Assembly (NCBI GenBank): GCA_015067845.1
Contig: SVLT01000004.1
Span: forward strand, 62,001 to 126,000
Direction of reading: 5' to 3'
DNA: 64,000 nucleotides
Source: Oscillospiraceae bacterium
GTDB lineage: Bacteria > Bacillota > Clostridia > Oscillospirales > Oscillospiraceae
The position numbers and the translations under genes are program-made. Each line of letters starts with the position of its first letter. Position 1 is the first letter of the stretch. Under the pieces are notes generated by a model. It was not told the DNA's origin. It worked only from the letters and a program-made list of their open reading frames with translations, and did no database searches. Shown here piece by piece: positions 8,231-17,015 of this stretch.

Positions 8231-8259
8231 ATTTTAACACATTGCGAGGAACCTGTCAA
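8231..8259 (-). promoter_or_regulatory. Promoter of the cobalamin-riboswitch operon
   Basis: On the minus strand TTGACA (8259-8254) and TAAAAT (8236-8231) are 17 bases apart, just upstream of the aptamer. The -35 box overlaps the end of the J-domain gene. Confidence 0.75.
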
Positions 8260-8882
8260 CAGCAGAAAGGACGTCCGCAGCAGAAGAAATTCATGAACCA
8301 GCACAGGAGCAGGTTGGCACAGGGCGAGCCGCGCATGGCAAAGCCCCGGAAATTCCCCGCCTGGCGGCGATAGACTGTGCCGCCGTCCTCTATGATCCGC
8401 AGCACCTGCAAATATTCGTAATTGTCCGGCTCCATGGACACCGCTTTTCGGATGTGCTCCAAAGCCGTCACCTGATTGCCCAGGCCGTTGTTGGCCAGAG
8501 CGCTGATGTAGTACCACCGGGCATCCTTGTCCTTTGCATTGCTCAGGATGTTCAGCGCTTCCTGGAACCGCCCCATCTGCACATACTGATAGGCTGCGCG
8601 CTGATAACGCTCCTCGTTATCCGGCTGGGTATAGGTGCGCTGACCGTAAAAGCCGCCAAAGGGATCGTAACCATAGCCGTAACCACCTTGATTGGGCTGG
8701 GCCTTTTCCGGATTTTTGATCTGCTCATAGGCGGCATTGACTTCCTGCATTTTCTGGGCCGCCTTTTCATCCCCCGGATTCAGGTCGGGATGGTATTTCT
8801 TCGCCAATTTTCTGTATGCTTTTTTGATCTCCTCATCCGAGGCGTCCCGGCTGACACCCAGGACTTCATAAGGATCACGCAT
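8256..8882 (-). CDS. J-domain protein with Cys-rich C-terminal tail
   Basis: The roughly 208-residue protein starts with a J domain ([19 protein letters not shown]) carrying the HPD motif in [10 protein letters not shown], which stimulates DnaK ATPase activity. A Gly/Tyr-rich linker ([16 protein letters not shown]) and TPR-like helices ([23 protein letters not shown]) follow. The last 20 residues hold six cysteines among aromatic residues ([12 protein letters not shown]). No DnaJ zinc-finger domain is present, so this is a class III J protein. The ATG at 8882 has GGGGAGGG upstream; an ATG two codons earlier is possible. It overlaps the end of the DUF5685 gene, so the pair is coupled. Confidence 0.85.
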   Translation of the reverse strand: MRDPYEVLGVSRDASDEEIKKAYRKLAKKYHPDLNPGDEKAAQKMQEVNAAYEQIKNPEKAQPNQGGYGYGYDPFGGFYGQRTYTQPDNEERYQRAAYQYVQMGRFQEALNILSNAKDKDARWYYISALANNGLGNQVTALEHIRKAVSMEPDNYEYLQVLRIIEDGGTVYRRQAGNFRGFAMRGSPCANLLLCWFMNFFCCGRPFCC

Positions 8883-9705
8883 TGCCATCCCTCCCCTCTT
8901 TTTTCTTTCTGCGGAAATTGCCCCACACGCCGCTGTACAGGATATTGTCCAGAATGGGCTTGTCCTGCACCAAGGGCAGCTTTTCAAACTCCGCGGTGCA
9001 GCGGCCCAGGGCCAGTATTAAGTATTCCTCCCAACGGGGCCAGTCCTCGCCGGTTTCCATGGCCAGATAGGGATTGTATTTCTTCTTCCGCTTGTCCCGG
9101 CGGTAATCCACCGCCGCGTCTGCCAGATAAATGAACCGTCCCAAAGCCATGCCCATACTTCTCAGCGTGGGCGCCCACATATCCTCCCGGTATACCAAAA
9201 GCTCGCCCATGAGCGTACCGAATGCCCCTGCCGGAAGATCGGCATTGGGGCAGTTTTCCTGTTCCAATGCATTGATTTTCTCGATACAGTCGGAAATGGC
9301 GGCGCATTGCCGGGGATAGCGGCTGGCGATCTCCTCGTAATTCTTGCCAAAAATGCCGGTTTTGATCCGGGCGGAAAGGGACTTGTCATCCTGCCAGTCG
9401 TCCCGGGCGTTGTAATAGGCCAGGGCCACATTCATATCCGCCGCATATCGGATGTATTCGTTGTCGATCCAGGGCTTGGGATGTACCGGATGCAGGGCAC
9501 AGGCACGATTTCCGGAGGTTTCCTCCGGCTCGTACAGACTCATGAGCAACAGGGACAGGAACGCCATGTCATAGCTCAGCGCCAGACGGGCGGACTGGGA
9601 TGCCCGGTCGCGGATCTGGCGGCAAATGCCGCAGTAGACCCCGTTGTAGCGGCTCTGCTGGTCCTTGGTCAGCTCTTTTAGGTTGGCGGTTACAAATCCA
9701 AACAT
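8875..9705 (-). CDS. DUF5685-family protein
   Basis: The protein of about 276 residues begins [16 protein letters not shown] and carries the paired-cysteine segment [13 protein letters not shown], which is typical of DUF5685 proteins. Other features are [29 protein letters not shown] and a basic C-terminus. Function is unknown. It overlaps the J-domain gene by about eight bases; this pairing recurs in Clostridia and suggests a client or regulator of that chaperone. Three in-frame ATGs precede the start; 9705 was chosen because GGAGGAGG lies at the right distance and the family begins MFG. Confidence 0.8.
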   Translation of the reverse strand: MFGFVTANLKELTKDQQSRYNGVYCGICRQIRDRASQSARLALSYDMAFLSLLLMSLYEPEETSGNRACALHPVHPKPWIDNEYIRYAADMNVALAYYNARDDWQDDKSLSARIKTGIFGKNYEEIASRYPRQCAAISDCIEKINALEQENCPNADLPAGAFGTLMGELLVYREDMWAPTLRSMGMALGRFIYLADAAVDYRRDKRKKKYNPYLAMETGEDWPRWEEYLILALGRCTAEFEKLPLVQDKPILDNILYSGVWGNFRRKKKEGRDGNA

Positions 9706-9769
9706 TCCCATTCCTCCTCCGTCCATTGTATCATAAATTTCAGATATGAACAGAGGATAAACAAAAATT

Positions 9770-10591
9770 TTATTCTTTCATCAGCATTTTGTTCAGCGCA
9801 CCGCCACAAAACAGCAAACACAAACAGAAATACAGCCACAGCATACTCAGGGCGATGGCGTACACCGAGCCGTAGATGCTGGCATAGTTTGAAAAATACT
9901 CCACATAAACGGAAAACAGATTGGAAAACAGCAGCCATCCGGCGGATGCCAGCACCGCCCCGGGAAAGCTGTCGGAAAATTTGTTTTTTCGGTTGGGAAG
10001 CGCCATAAACATGGCCGTAAACAGGCCGGTTTGCAGCAGAAGAAGCAAAATAAATCGAAAATCGATGATTTCCGACAGGAATTCCCACAGCGCGCCCCGG
10101 GCCGGGGGGATCATATCCAGCAAAGACTCCCCAAACACATTCAGCACCAAGGTCAACACCAGCACCACCAGAAACAGAAAGGTGTACAGCATACTGATGG
10201 AACGGGTGTACAGATATCCCCGGTCTTCCCGCACGCCGTAGATGGTATTCAGCCCCACCAGCAGGCCGTAGATCCCCCGGCTTGCCGACCACAGCGCGCC
10301 GATGGCCGACACGGACACCACCGCGGTGGAGGTGTAGGCGTAGGTAGAGATGATCAGCTTTTCCGCCGCGGGCAGCAGCACCTCAGGGATCACCCCGGAG
10401 AGCAGGCTCATCAAATTTCCTGCGTCCATGCCGGTGTAGCGGAGCAGTCCCAGCAGCAAAACCAATGTTGGAAAAACGGACAGGACGATGAAGTATCCCG
10501 CATTGGCGGCGTGCAGACCGATGCGCATACGGCTAAACTGCCGGAAATACTCCCATGCCTTTCCCAGTAAGCCGCCCTTCGGAAATTCCAT
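9770..10591 (-). CDS. YihY/BrkB-family inner-membrane protein
   Basis: The 273-residue protein has six predicted membrane helices and the YihY signature features: an N-terminal amphipathic segment with AANAGYFIVLSVFPTLVLLL, GALWSASRGIYGLLVGLN in the middle and a basic loop LPNRKNKF before the later helices. These proteins were once called ribonuclease BN, an assignment now dropped; their role is not established. It lies 44 bases upstream of the DUF5685 gene on the same strand and may share its transcript. Confidence 0.88.
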   Translation of the reverse strand: MEFPKGGLLGKAWEYFRQFSRMRIGLHAANAGYFIVLSVFPTLVLLLGLLRYTGMDAGNLMSLLSGVIPEVLLPAAEKLIISTYAYTSTAVVSVSAIGALWSASRGIYGLLVGLNTIYGVREDRGYLYTRSISMLYTFLFLVVLVLTLVLNVFGESLLDMIPPARGALWEFLSEIIDFRFILLLLLQTGLFTAMFMALPNRKNKFSDSFPGAVLASAGWLLFSNLFSVYVEYFSNYASIYGSVYAIALSMLWLYFCLCLLFCGGALNKMLMKE

Positions 10592-10688
10592 GCCATCCCC
10601 TCCTTCCCATAGGCTCTTTTAGTTTATGCGCAAATGGGAAAAAATAGACAAAGTAACCTGCCGCCCGGAGAAACCGTCTCCTACGGTA

Positions 10689-10814
10689 TGTCATTCCGAG
10701 GCCCATAGGGCCGTGGGAATCTCCCGGCACGATGTTTGTTACTGCGTGCAGTTTCGGTGAACCCTACCAGGAGATTGCCACGTCGCCGCCTTAGGGCGGC
10801 TCCTCGCAATGACA
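10689..10814. repeat. Dispersed palindromic element, copy 1
   Basis: This is one of six related elements, about 126 bp, beginning TGTCATTCCGAGG and ending CCTCGCAATGACA, with inner arms GGGAATCTCCCGG and CAGGAGATTGCCACG. It can fold into one long hairpin. It lies in the 292-base gap between the repeat-lipoprotein and YihY genes; the rest of that gap shows no gene. The terminal ATTGCGAGGA/GTGGCAATCTC words match a palindrome family widespread in bacterial genomes. Confidence 0.85.
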
Positions 10815-10883
10815 GGATAGATGGCACAATGCGACACAAAAGGGCCGCGCCCGAAGGCGCGGCCCATGTGAAAGAAAGGAAAA

Positions 10884-13289
10884 TTAGTTTGCAGTATAAA
10901 CGTCGATGCTGAGAATACGGGTCTGGGATGCCAGGTTTGTGGACTGGAACACATTGGTGGCGCTTGCAAAGACGATGGTAAGAATATCGCCATCGCGGGT
11001 GATGGTAGCACCGTCCACGACCATGCCGTCGAAGCCTGCCATGTAGGTCTTGCCACTCTGCTCATAAGTATCCAGATGGATAACAATAGCAGTCATGCCG
11101 GTGTACTCGATCTTAACGGTGGAGCCCTGGTATGCTCTTGCTGCATATTGGCTCTGGTTGGAGTAGTTGGCAGTGGTGCTGGAAGCCTTGTCGTTGGTGT
11201 ACTTAATGCCGTTTGCAGTATGGATCGTCTGAGTGCCGGTGACGCTGGTCAGAGTAGTGGTACCCTTCATATCGATGCTTGCAGCCAGCTTGCCGTTCAC
11301 ATTAACGCTGCCGGAGTTGCTGCCGCTGTTGGAGCCGGAGTTGCTGCCGGAGTTGTTGTTGGAACCGGACTCAGCGGCAGTGATCTTGCCGTTGGCACCG
11401 GAGGTGTCCTTCAGCTCGAAGATGTACAGGTTCTTATCGCTGGTATCGTACATGCTATAGCAGGTCAGATAGCCGCTGTAAACTTCCAGATACTGAGCGT
11501 TGCCATTGTAGTTGGCAACAGCGCACTTGATGTAGTACTTGTCAGTGCCTGCGGATTCCAGAACGAACTTGGTGTAGTCGCTCTGAGAGGAGACGAACTT
11601 CACATCGGTAGCGTCGCAGAACAGGTACTTGCCCTCAGCGGTGAAGGAAACAGTGTTGTCAGAGTTCTTCTTGATGGTCAGAGCAATGGCGTCAGCCTTC
11701 TTGTCGGACAGAACCAGCTCGGTCTTGGTTGTCTTGCCGTTGTAAATATACTCAGTACCGGTGATGTACAGGCCGTCAGCGGTGTAGTACAGAGTTGCGC
11801 TGGTCTTGCTGGTATCGGTAGTGCTGCCACCGGAGGAAGAGCCGCCGGAGGAAGATCCACCGCTGGAGGAACCGCCGGAGGAAGAACCGCCGGAGCTGTT
11901 GCCGCCGGAGGAAGAACCGCCGGAGGAGCTGGCAGCAGTGATCTTGCCCTTAGCACCGGAGGTGTCCTTCAGCTCGAAGGTGTAAATGGAAGCGTCAGCG
12001 CCCATGCCGTAGCAGGTCAGGTAGCCCTTGTAGACTTCCAGATACTGAGGATTGCCGTTGTAGTTGGCAACAGCGCACTTGATGAAGTACTTGCCTTCTG
12101 CGCCTGCGGATTCCAGCACGAACTTGGTGTTGTCGCTCTGAGAAGAAACGAACTTCACGTCAGTGCCGTCGCAGAACAGGTACTTGCCGCTTGCGGTGAA
12201 GGAGATGGTCTTGTCGGAGTTGGTCTTGATGGTCAGGGCAATGGCGTCAGCCTTCTTGCTGGACAGAGTCAGCTCAATCTTGGTCTTGCCACTGGTACTG
12301 CTGGTGTAAGCATACTCAGTGCCGGTGACATACAGCTTCTCGCCTGCGTAGTACAGAGTTGCACTGGTCTTGTCGGTATCAACCACGTCGCCGCCGGTGC
12401 TGCCGGTGTTATTGTTGCCGGTGTTGCCAGTATTGCTGTCGCCGCCGGTGCTGCCACCCTCAACATTGACGGTGCCTGCTGCGACAGAGGATTCCTGCAG
12501 CTTGAAGATGTAGATGGAAGGATCGGAGCCCATGCCGTAGCTGCACAGGTTGTCGGAGTAGACCTCCAGGTACTGGGGCTTGCCGTTGTAGGTGGCAACC
12601 GCACACTTAACGAAGTAGCCGCCATCGGTATCAGCAGCTTCCAGAACGAACTTGGTGTTGTCGCCCTGCTCCTTGACGAAGGTAGCGTGGGTGCCGTCAG
12701 CGTACAGGTAGTACTCACCGGAAACGAAGGTAATGGTGCCGTCGGAGTTCTCAACGATCTGCAGAACAACAGCCTCAGCCTCGTTCTCGGTCATATCCAA
12801 CTGATTCTTGGTAGAACCGCTGGAGCTGGTGTAAACATCACCATTACCGCTAACGAACTTGTTTTCCTTGGGGTAAGCCAGCACGATAGAGCCACCAACC
12901 TGAGCCTTGGCAGGAATGATCTTGTCGAAGGAAACGGAAGCTTCCTGGCCCTGTTCATTCTTCAAAGTACCGGTCAGGGTGTAGTTCACATCCTCAGCGG
13001 TAGCGTTGATGGTAACCAGTGCCATGCCGTTTTCGCCGGCAGTGATCTTAACGATGTTCTCGGACACATTGGTGGTCCAGGTGATGGGATAGGTAACATC
13101 CTCCACCATGACCTGGCTTACCAGGGTGTAGTTGTTGGAGGTAACCTGGTCGCCATCCTTGTAGATAGCGTACAGGTATTCCTTAGCAGCGGCCAGGCCG
13201 GCATCCTCGGTTGCAGCCTCGGGGGCGCAGCCGGCGAAGCAGCCGAGAACCATTGCCAGGAGCAGAAGGACGGAAATAATTTTCTTCAT
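10884..13289 (-). CDS. Surface lipoprotein with three ~130-residue repeats and Ser/Gly linkers
   Basis: The 801-residue lipoprotein has a signal peptide with lipobox CFAGC (Cys21), an Ig-like beta domain (about 30-130), three homologous units (about 135-265, 309-453, 498-640), linkers made of GGSSSGG or GSNSGS repeats, and a C-terminal beta domain (669-801). Repeats share LYITGTEY, TKFVLESA, YNGNPQYLEVY and Y-F-L core words, and may adopt a beta-trefoil-like fold; that is inference. It is the last gene of the ABC-importer/nuclease operon, 19 bases after the nuclease. It may bind polymeric substrate at the cell surface. No enzymatic motif was seen and the family was not recognised. Confidence 0.8.
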   Translation of the reverse strand: MKKIISVLLLLAMVLGCFAGCAPEAATEDAGLAAAKEYLYAIYKDGDQVTSNNYTLVSQVMVEDVTYPITWTTNVSENIVKITAGENGMALVTINATAEDVNYTLTGTLKNEQGQEASVSFDKIIPAKAQVGGSIVLAYPKENKFVSGNGDVYTSSSGSTKNQLDMTENEAEAVVLQIVENSDGTITFVSGEYYLYADGTHATFVKEQGDNTKFVLEAADTDGGYFVKCAVATYNGKPQYLEVYSDNLCSYGMGSDPSIYIFKLQESSVAAGTVNVEGGSTGGDSNTGNTGNNNTGSTGGDVVDTDKTSATLYYAGEKLYVTGTEYAYTSSTSGKTKIELTLSSKKADAIALTIKTNSDKTISFTASGKYLFCDGTDVKFVSSQSDNTKFVLESAGAEGKYFIKCAVANYNGNPQYLEVYKGYLTCYGMGADASIYTFELKDTSGAKGKITAASSSGGSSSGGNSSGGSSSGGSSSGGSSSGGSSSGGSTTDTSKTSATLYYTADGLYITGTEYIYNGKTTKTELVLSDKKADAIALTIKKNSDNTVSFTAEGKYLFCDATDVKFVSSQSDYTKFVLESAGTDKYYIKCAVANYNGNAQYLEVYSGYLTCYSMYDTSDKNLYIFELKDTSGANGKITAAESGSNNNSGSNSGSNSGSNSGSVNVNGKLAASIDMKGTTTLTSVTGTQTIHTANGIKYTNDKASSTTANYSNQSQYAARAYQGSTVKIEYTGMTAIVIHLDTYEQSGKTYMAGFDGMVVDGATITRDGDILTIVFASATNVFQSTNLASQTRILSIDVYTAN

Positions 13290-13308
13290 GATCTCTTCTC
13301 CTTATCAA

Positions 13309-14634
13309 TTAGTGAACGGTAATGTAGTTGTCATCCATGACTTTGATCTGGTAATCGTTGCTGAAGAAGTCCACGATGCCCTTGACATCAATGGTCTTGC
13401 CGCGATATGCATCGGCGGTGATGATGTTGCCGTCATCGTCGGTCAAAACGATGGTGCGGACAGAGATCGTCACGCCGTCGACCTCACAGGTCAGGGTCAT
13501 AGCGCCGTTGGAATTATCATTGTCGCTTTGGGTGGTGTAAACGCTCTTAACATACAGGTTCTTCATTTCCACAGAAGTACCCAGCGCCACTTCGGCGTAT
13601 CTGTACTCCTTGTTGGTCACTTCCTCGGTCTCGGGATCGATGATCTCCACGTTTACCTTGCCGTTGGCGAAGGTGTTGGCATCCGTCAGGGTAAAGGCGG
13701 GCTCGTTGCCCTCGCTGAGCAGCTTCACATCGTCGGGATCGGGAAGGAAGTCGCTGTAAGACATACCGGAGATCTGCCAGGAACCGCTGAACTCGGAAAC
13801 ATTACCCGCAACACGGACTTCGCTGCCCACCTTGACCAGATGCATGCCGTTGAAGTTAAAGCCGTAGTAGCAGTACATACCGTAGTACAGGCCGGTTTCG
13901 GGATCCTGAGATTCCAGGTAGAAGCCGTTGTTGTAGTGCATGGTGATGACACCGGTAACTGCAACCTTTGCGCCGTTGTAGTTGGCCACATTGGTGCGCA
14001 GCTCCTTCAAGTCGATCTCGGTAGCCTGACCGTAGAAGAAGTTGGGGTCGGGCTTGCCGGAGTGCACATTCAGCTTCTGAGCCTTTGCCTGATCGATCGC
14101 GGCAGAACAAGTGGTGCCGTAACGGTTATTGAAGGAGCTGGACGCAATGGCCAGGCCGTTTTGCAGCAGCTCGATATTCAGATTCCGGTACTCGGTTGCG
14201 CCCTGGGGCTTGTACCAGATCCAGACCATATAACGGCCGCCGGTGGAGTCGGCATCCCAGTTGGCGGTATCGGACTCAACCACGATAGAAGTGGCGCTCA
14301 GCAGCTTTTCCTTGGTGAAGGCCGCTGCGGTCTTGCCGAATTCTTCGATCTTGCCGGTGGATTCGGGGGTGTTGACAGCCATGAAACGGGCTTTCAGCAC
14401 GCCGCCGGGGATTTCTTTGCTGTAAAAATGGACAGTATCACCGTCAATATATTGCTTGACTGTGACCTCTTCCTGCTTGCAGCCGTTGTTGCGGTCCAGC
14501 GTCACAGATGCGGCATAGTCCACAACCTGTGTCTGGGCTTCGGTGGGGTTATCCACCGGAGCCTCGGGCGTACAGCCCGCAAACAGACAAAGGACTAAAA
14601 GCAGGGAAACAATTTTCAGAATGCCCTTACTCAT
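13309..14634 (-). CDS. Secreted SNase-like nuclease lipoprotein with OB-fold domains
   Basis: The 441-residue lipoprotein (lipobox LFAGC, Cys21) carries a staphylococcal-nuclease domain (about 55-180). It has the DGDT metal-site loop (64-67), the general-acid arginines Arg83 and Arg134 (GGR), and Glu91 in NTPES. The second metal aspartate of Staphylococcus nuclease is Asn88 here. Two OB-like regions follow (about 210-300 and 340-440; VAVTGVITMHYNNGFYL, KTIDVKGIVDFF), as in YhcR-type extracellular nucleases. It presumably cuts DNA or RNA outside the membrane. The start overlaps the stop of the binding-protein gene (TAATG), so it is translated with the ABC importer. Confidence 0.88.
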   Translation of the reverse strand: MSKGILKIVSLLLVLCLFAGCTPEAPVDNPTEAQTQVVDYAASVTLDRNNGCKQEEVTVKQYIDGDTVHFYSKEIPGGVLKARFMAVNTPESTGKIEEFGKTAAAFTKEKLLSATSIVVESDTANWDADSTGGRYMVWIWYKPQGATEYRNLNIELLQNGLAIASSSFNNRYGTTCSAAIDQAKAQKLNVHSGKPDPNFFYGQATEIDLKELRTNVANYNGAKVAVTGVITMHYNNGFYLESQDPETGLYYGMYCYYGFNFNGMHLVKVGSEVRVAGNVSEFSGSWQISGMSYSDFLPDPDDVKLLSEGNEPAFTLTDANTFANGKVNVEIIDPETEEVTNKEYRYAEVALGTSVEMKNLYVKSVYTTQSDNDNSNGAMTLTCEVDGVTISVRTIVLTDDDGNIITADAYRGKTIDVKGIVDFFSNDYQIKVMDDNYITVH

Positions 14635-16052
14635 TATTTGTTACAGTTGTTGATCGCGTCCTGGAATACCTTGTCGATCAAAGCATCCAGACCGCCGGAA
14701 GCATCGCCGATGAAGGCTGCCTGAATCAGGCTGCCCACCTCGTCACGGGCCTTGGCAGAGCCGTTGAATGCGGGAGAGGTGTAGTAGGCGTTAGCCTGCT
14801 CCATACAAACCTTGGCGGAGAGGTAGGTGATGTTGTTGAAGCCATCAGCCTGAGCCATCTTTGCAGCGTAGGTGGGATGATCAGCAACGGACTTCAGAAC
14901 GGGAACGTAACCGGAAGCATCCGCAAATGCAGCCTGGAAGTTCACATTGGTGGTCAGGTACTTGACGAACAGCCAGGAAGCGACGACTTCCTGAGGATTG
15001 GCATCCTTGAAGATACACAGGCTGGGACCCTGGGAAATAACCTTGGGGTTAGCAGCGTCAACCTGAGGAATGGTGGTGATGCCAACTTCGAAAGCGTAGT
15101 TGCCGGATGCATCGGCAGCGGGACGCTGATGCTTAGCACCTGCGGAGGAGCCGATGGACATGTAGCTGCGCTGACCGGTGGTAGCGGTGAACAGACCGGA
15201 GGTGTATGCGCCGTAGATCTCCTGGGTGGTCACATATTCCTTCTGGTACCACTCGCGGAAACGCTTAACGAACTGCTTGTTGGTGTCGTTGTTGAACAGG
15301 TAGTGGTCGCCGGTAGCGCTGGTGTAGTCGCTGCCCAGCTGCTCACACATGGTGATGAACCAGTTAGCCTCGGAGTCGTAGCCCAGAGGAATGGAGGTGG
15401 GGTCGATTTCCTTGATCTGTGCGCAGAGGGTCTCCATTTCGTCCCAAGTGGTGGGAGGAGTCAGGCCGTTTGCGTCGAAGAAGGTCTTGTTGTAGTACAG
15501 AACCTCGGTGGACTTGGAGAAGGGCAGGGTGTACATCTTGCCGTCGCCGAATTCCTTGCCTTCTGCGTAGTAGCCTTCGATGAAGTCAGCCTGCTGCTCA
15601 GCAGTCAGACCCAGGATCTCGGTGGTGCCGTCGGCACGGGTGATCTCGATGTCGCTGGCGATCAGGTCGTCCAGAGTGACAACTGCACGGGCCACATTGT
15701 ACAGAGCAACATGGTCGGGGTAGCAGTAAGCGATGTTGGGCTGGTTGCCCACGGTCAGCTCGGTCTTGATCTGGTCGCGGACGTCTTCATAGCCGCCAAC
15801 CTGCTCGTGGACAACGGTGATGTTGGGGTACAGCTTGTTGAACTCGGGGATGAACTTATCCAGAACATCTCTCAGGTTCTGACCCATGGTGTGGTAGAAG
15901 GTGATGGTGACTGCACTGCCGTCATAGCCACCTTCGGGAATGACGAAGTCCTTTTTCAGGACCTCAGTTGCGCTGTTGCTGTTACAGCCGGACATCAGGC
16001 CAATGCCCAGCAGCATGGTTACCAACAGGAGCAATGCTACGATCTTTTTCAT
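14634..16052 (-). CDS. ABC importer substrate-binding lipoprotein (family 1, UgpB-like)
   Basis: This 472-residue lipoprotein has lipobox LMSGC and the family 1 extracellular-binding fold: VTITFYHTMGQNLRDVLDKF, EQVGGYEDVRDQI, LPFSKSTEVLYYNKTFFDANG (partly quoted) and PSLCIFKDANPQEV. It resembles UgpB-type proteins, which bind glycerol-3-phosphate and glycerophosphodiesters, though sugar ligands are also common in the family. Two permease genes and the ATPase lie upstream and the SNase lipoprotein downstream, so a product of nucleic-acid breakdown is a possible ligand. Ligand is unproven. GGAAAG precedes the ATG at 16052. Confidence 0.88.
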   Translation of the reverse strand: MKKIVALLLLVTMLLGIGLMSGCNSNSATEVLKKDFVIPEGGYDGSAVTITFYHTMGQNLRDVLDKFIPEFNKLYPNITVVHEQVGGYEDVRDQIKTELTVGNQPNIAYCYPDHVALYNVARAVVTLDDLIASDIEITRADGTTEILGLTAEQQADFIEGYYAEGKEFGDGKMYTLPFSKSTEVLYYNKTFFDANGLTPPTTWDEMETLCAQIKEIDPTSIPLGYDSEANWFITMCEQLGSDYTSATGDHYLFNNDTNKQFVKRFREWYQKEYVTTQEIYGAYTSGLFTATTGQRSYMSIGSSAGAKHQRPAADASGNYAFEVGITTIPQVDAANPKVISQGPSLCIFKDANPQEVVASWLFVKYLTTNVNFQAAFADASGYVPVLKSVADHPTYAAKMAQADGFNNITYLSAKVCMEQANAYYTSPAFNGSAKARDEVGSLIQAAFIGDASGGLDALIDKVFQDAINNCNK

Positions 16053-16107
16053 AACTCTTGATTTCCTTTCTTGCTTGTATATTTATGTGTTAAGACCTTT
16101 CGGCCGA

Positions 16108-17004
16108 TTAACCCTTGATACCGCTGCGGCTGACGCCTGCCATGATATACTTTCTCAGGAACAGGAATACCATGAACAACGGAGCGGAAACGATGGCAAC
16201 AGCGGCCATCTGCACGGGATAGTTGACATCGCCGGTGGTTGTGGTGAATGCGTTACGCAGACCGTTGGTGATCAGGCGGTGGGCATCGTCGTTGGCAACC
16301 AGGCGGGGCCACACATAGGAGTTCCATGCGCCCATCATTTTCAGAATGGTGATGGAGATCAAAGTGGGCATTGCCAGGGGGATCATAACCTTCCACAGAT
16401 ACTTGAGGTCGCCGCAGCCGTCTACCTTGGCAGCCAGATACAGCTCATTGGGGATCTGCAGGAAGTTCTGGCGTAGCAGGTAGATATAGAACACGCTGAC
16501 CAGGAAGGGCACGATCAAAACCGTAAAGGTCTTCATCCAGCCGAATTCATTGATGGTTGCATAGTTGGTGATGGTGAACAGCTCGCCGGGGATCATCATG
16601 GTTGCCAGCAGGGCGGCAAACATGGCGTCCTTGCCCTTGAATTCCAGACGGGCAAAGGCAAAGGCGGACAGAACGGTGATCACCAGGGACAAAACAGTGG
16701 AAACGATACCAACATAGGCGGTATTCAGGAACAGCTGACCCAAATCAGCGGTGTCAAAAGCTTCCACATAGTTGAGCCAGACGATTTTCTGGGGCCACAG
16801 GGTGGGAACATTCAAGCGGTATTCAGCCAGGTCCTTCAAAGAGGAAATGATCATCCAGTAGAAGGGGAACAGCACGATCAGCGCCATGATACCCAAAAAC
16901 AGATAGGTACCGGCCTTGACCACTGCCTGAAATACTCTCTGCTGTGCAGAGACCTGCTGCAGGTCCTGCTCTTGCATTACAACATTATCCTTTTTCTTAG
17001 CCAT
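16108..17004 (-). CDS. ABC importer permease, UgpE/MalG type
   Basis: The 298-residue carbohydrate-type permease has six membrane helices and the EAA cytoplasmic loop (ELYLAAKVDGCGDLKYLWKVM, partly quoted) that docks with the ATPase. The long charged N-terminus (MAKKKDNVVMQEQDLQQ) is cytoplasmic. It lies 12 bases after the partner permease and 55 bases before the binding protein. Length and order fit a standard CUT1 importer. Confidence 0.92.
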   Translation of the reverse strand: MAKKKDNVVMQEQDLQQVSAQQRVFQAVVKAGTYLFLGIMALIVLFPFYWMIISSLKDLAEYRLNVPTLWPQKIVWLNYVEAFDTADLGQLFLNTAYVGIVSTVLSLVITVLSAFAFARLEFKGKDAMFAALLATMMIPGELFTITNYATINEFGWMKTFTVLIVPFLVSVFYIYLLRQNFLQIPNELYLAAKVDGCGDLKYLWKVMIPLAMPTLISITILKMMGAWNSYVWPRLVANDDAHRLITNGLRNAFTTTTGDVNYPVQMAAVAIVSAPLFMVFLFLRKYIMAGVSRSGIKG

Positions 17005-17015
17005 AATGCACCTCC

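Noticed and set aside
8092-8373. 93-codon + strand frame across the cobalamin leader
   Set aside because: Overlaps the aptamer and the J-domain gene on the other strand and has no RBS.
11826-11935. Short tandem repeats resembling a CRISPR or satellite array
   Set aside because: They encode an in-frame Gly/Ser linker in the lipoprotein and lack spacers.
11076-13322. 748-codon + strand frame opposite the repeat lipoprotein
   Set aside because: Antisense shadow with Gly/Val repeats that mirror the lipoprotein repeats; no family or RBS.
14508-16061. 517-codon + strand frame opposite the ABC binding protein
   Set aside because: Shadow of the family 1 binding-protein gene, which has a lipobox and clear domain.
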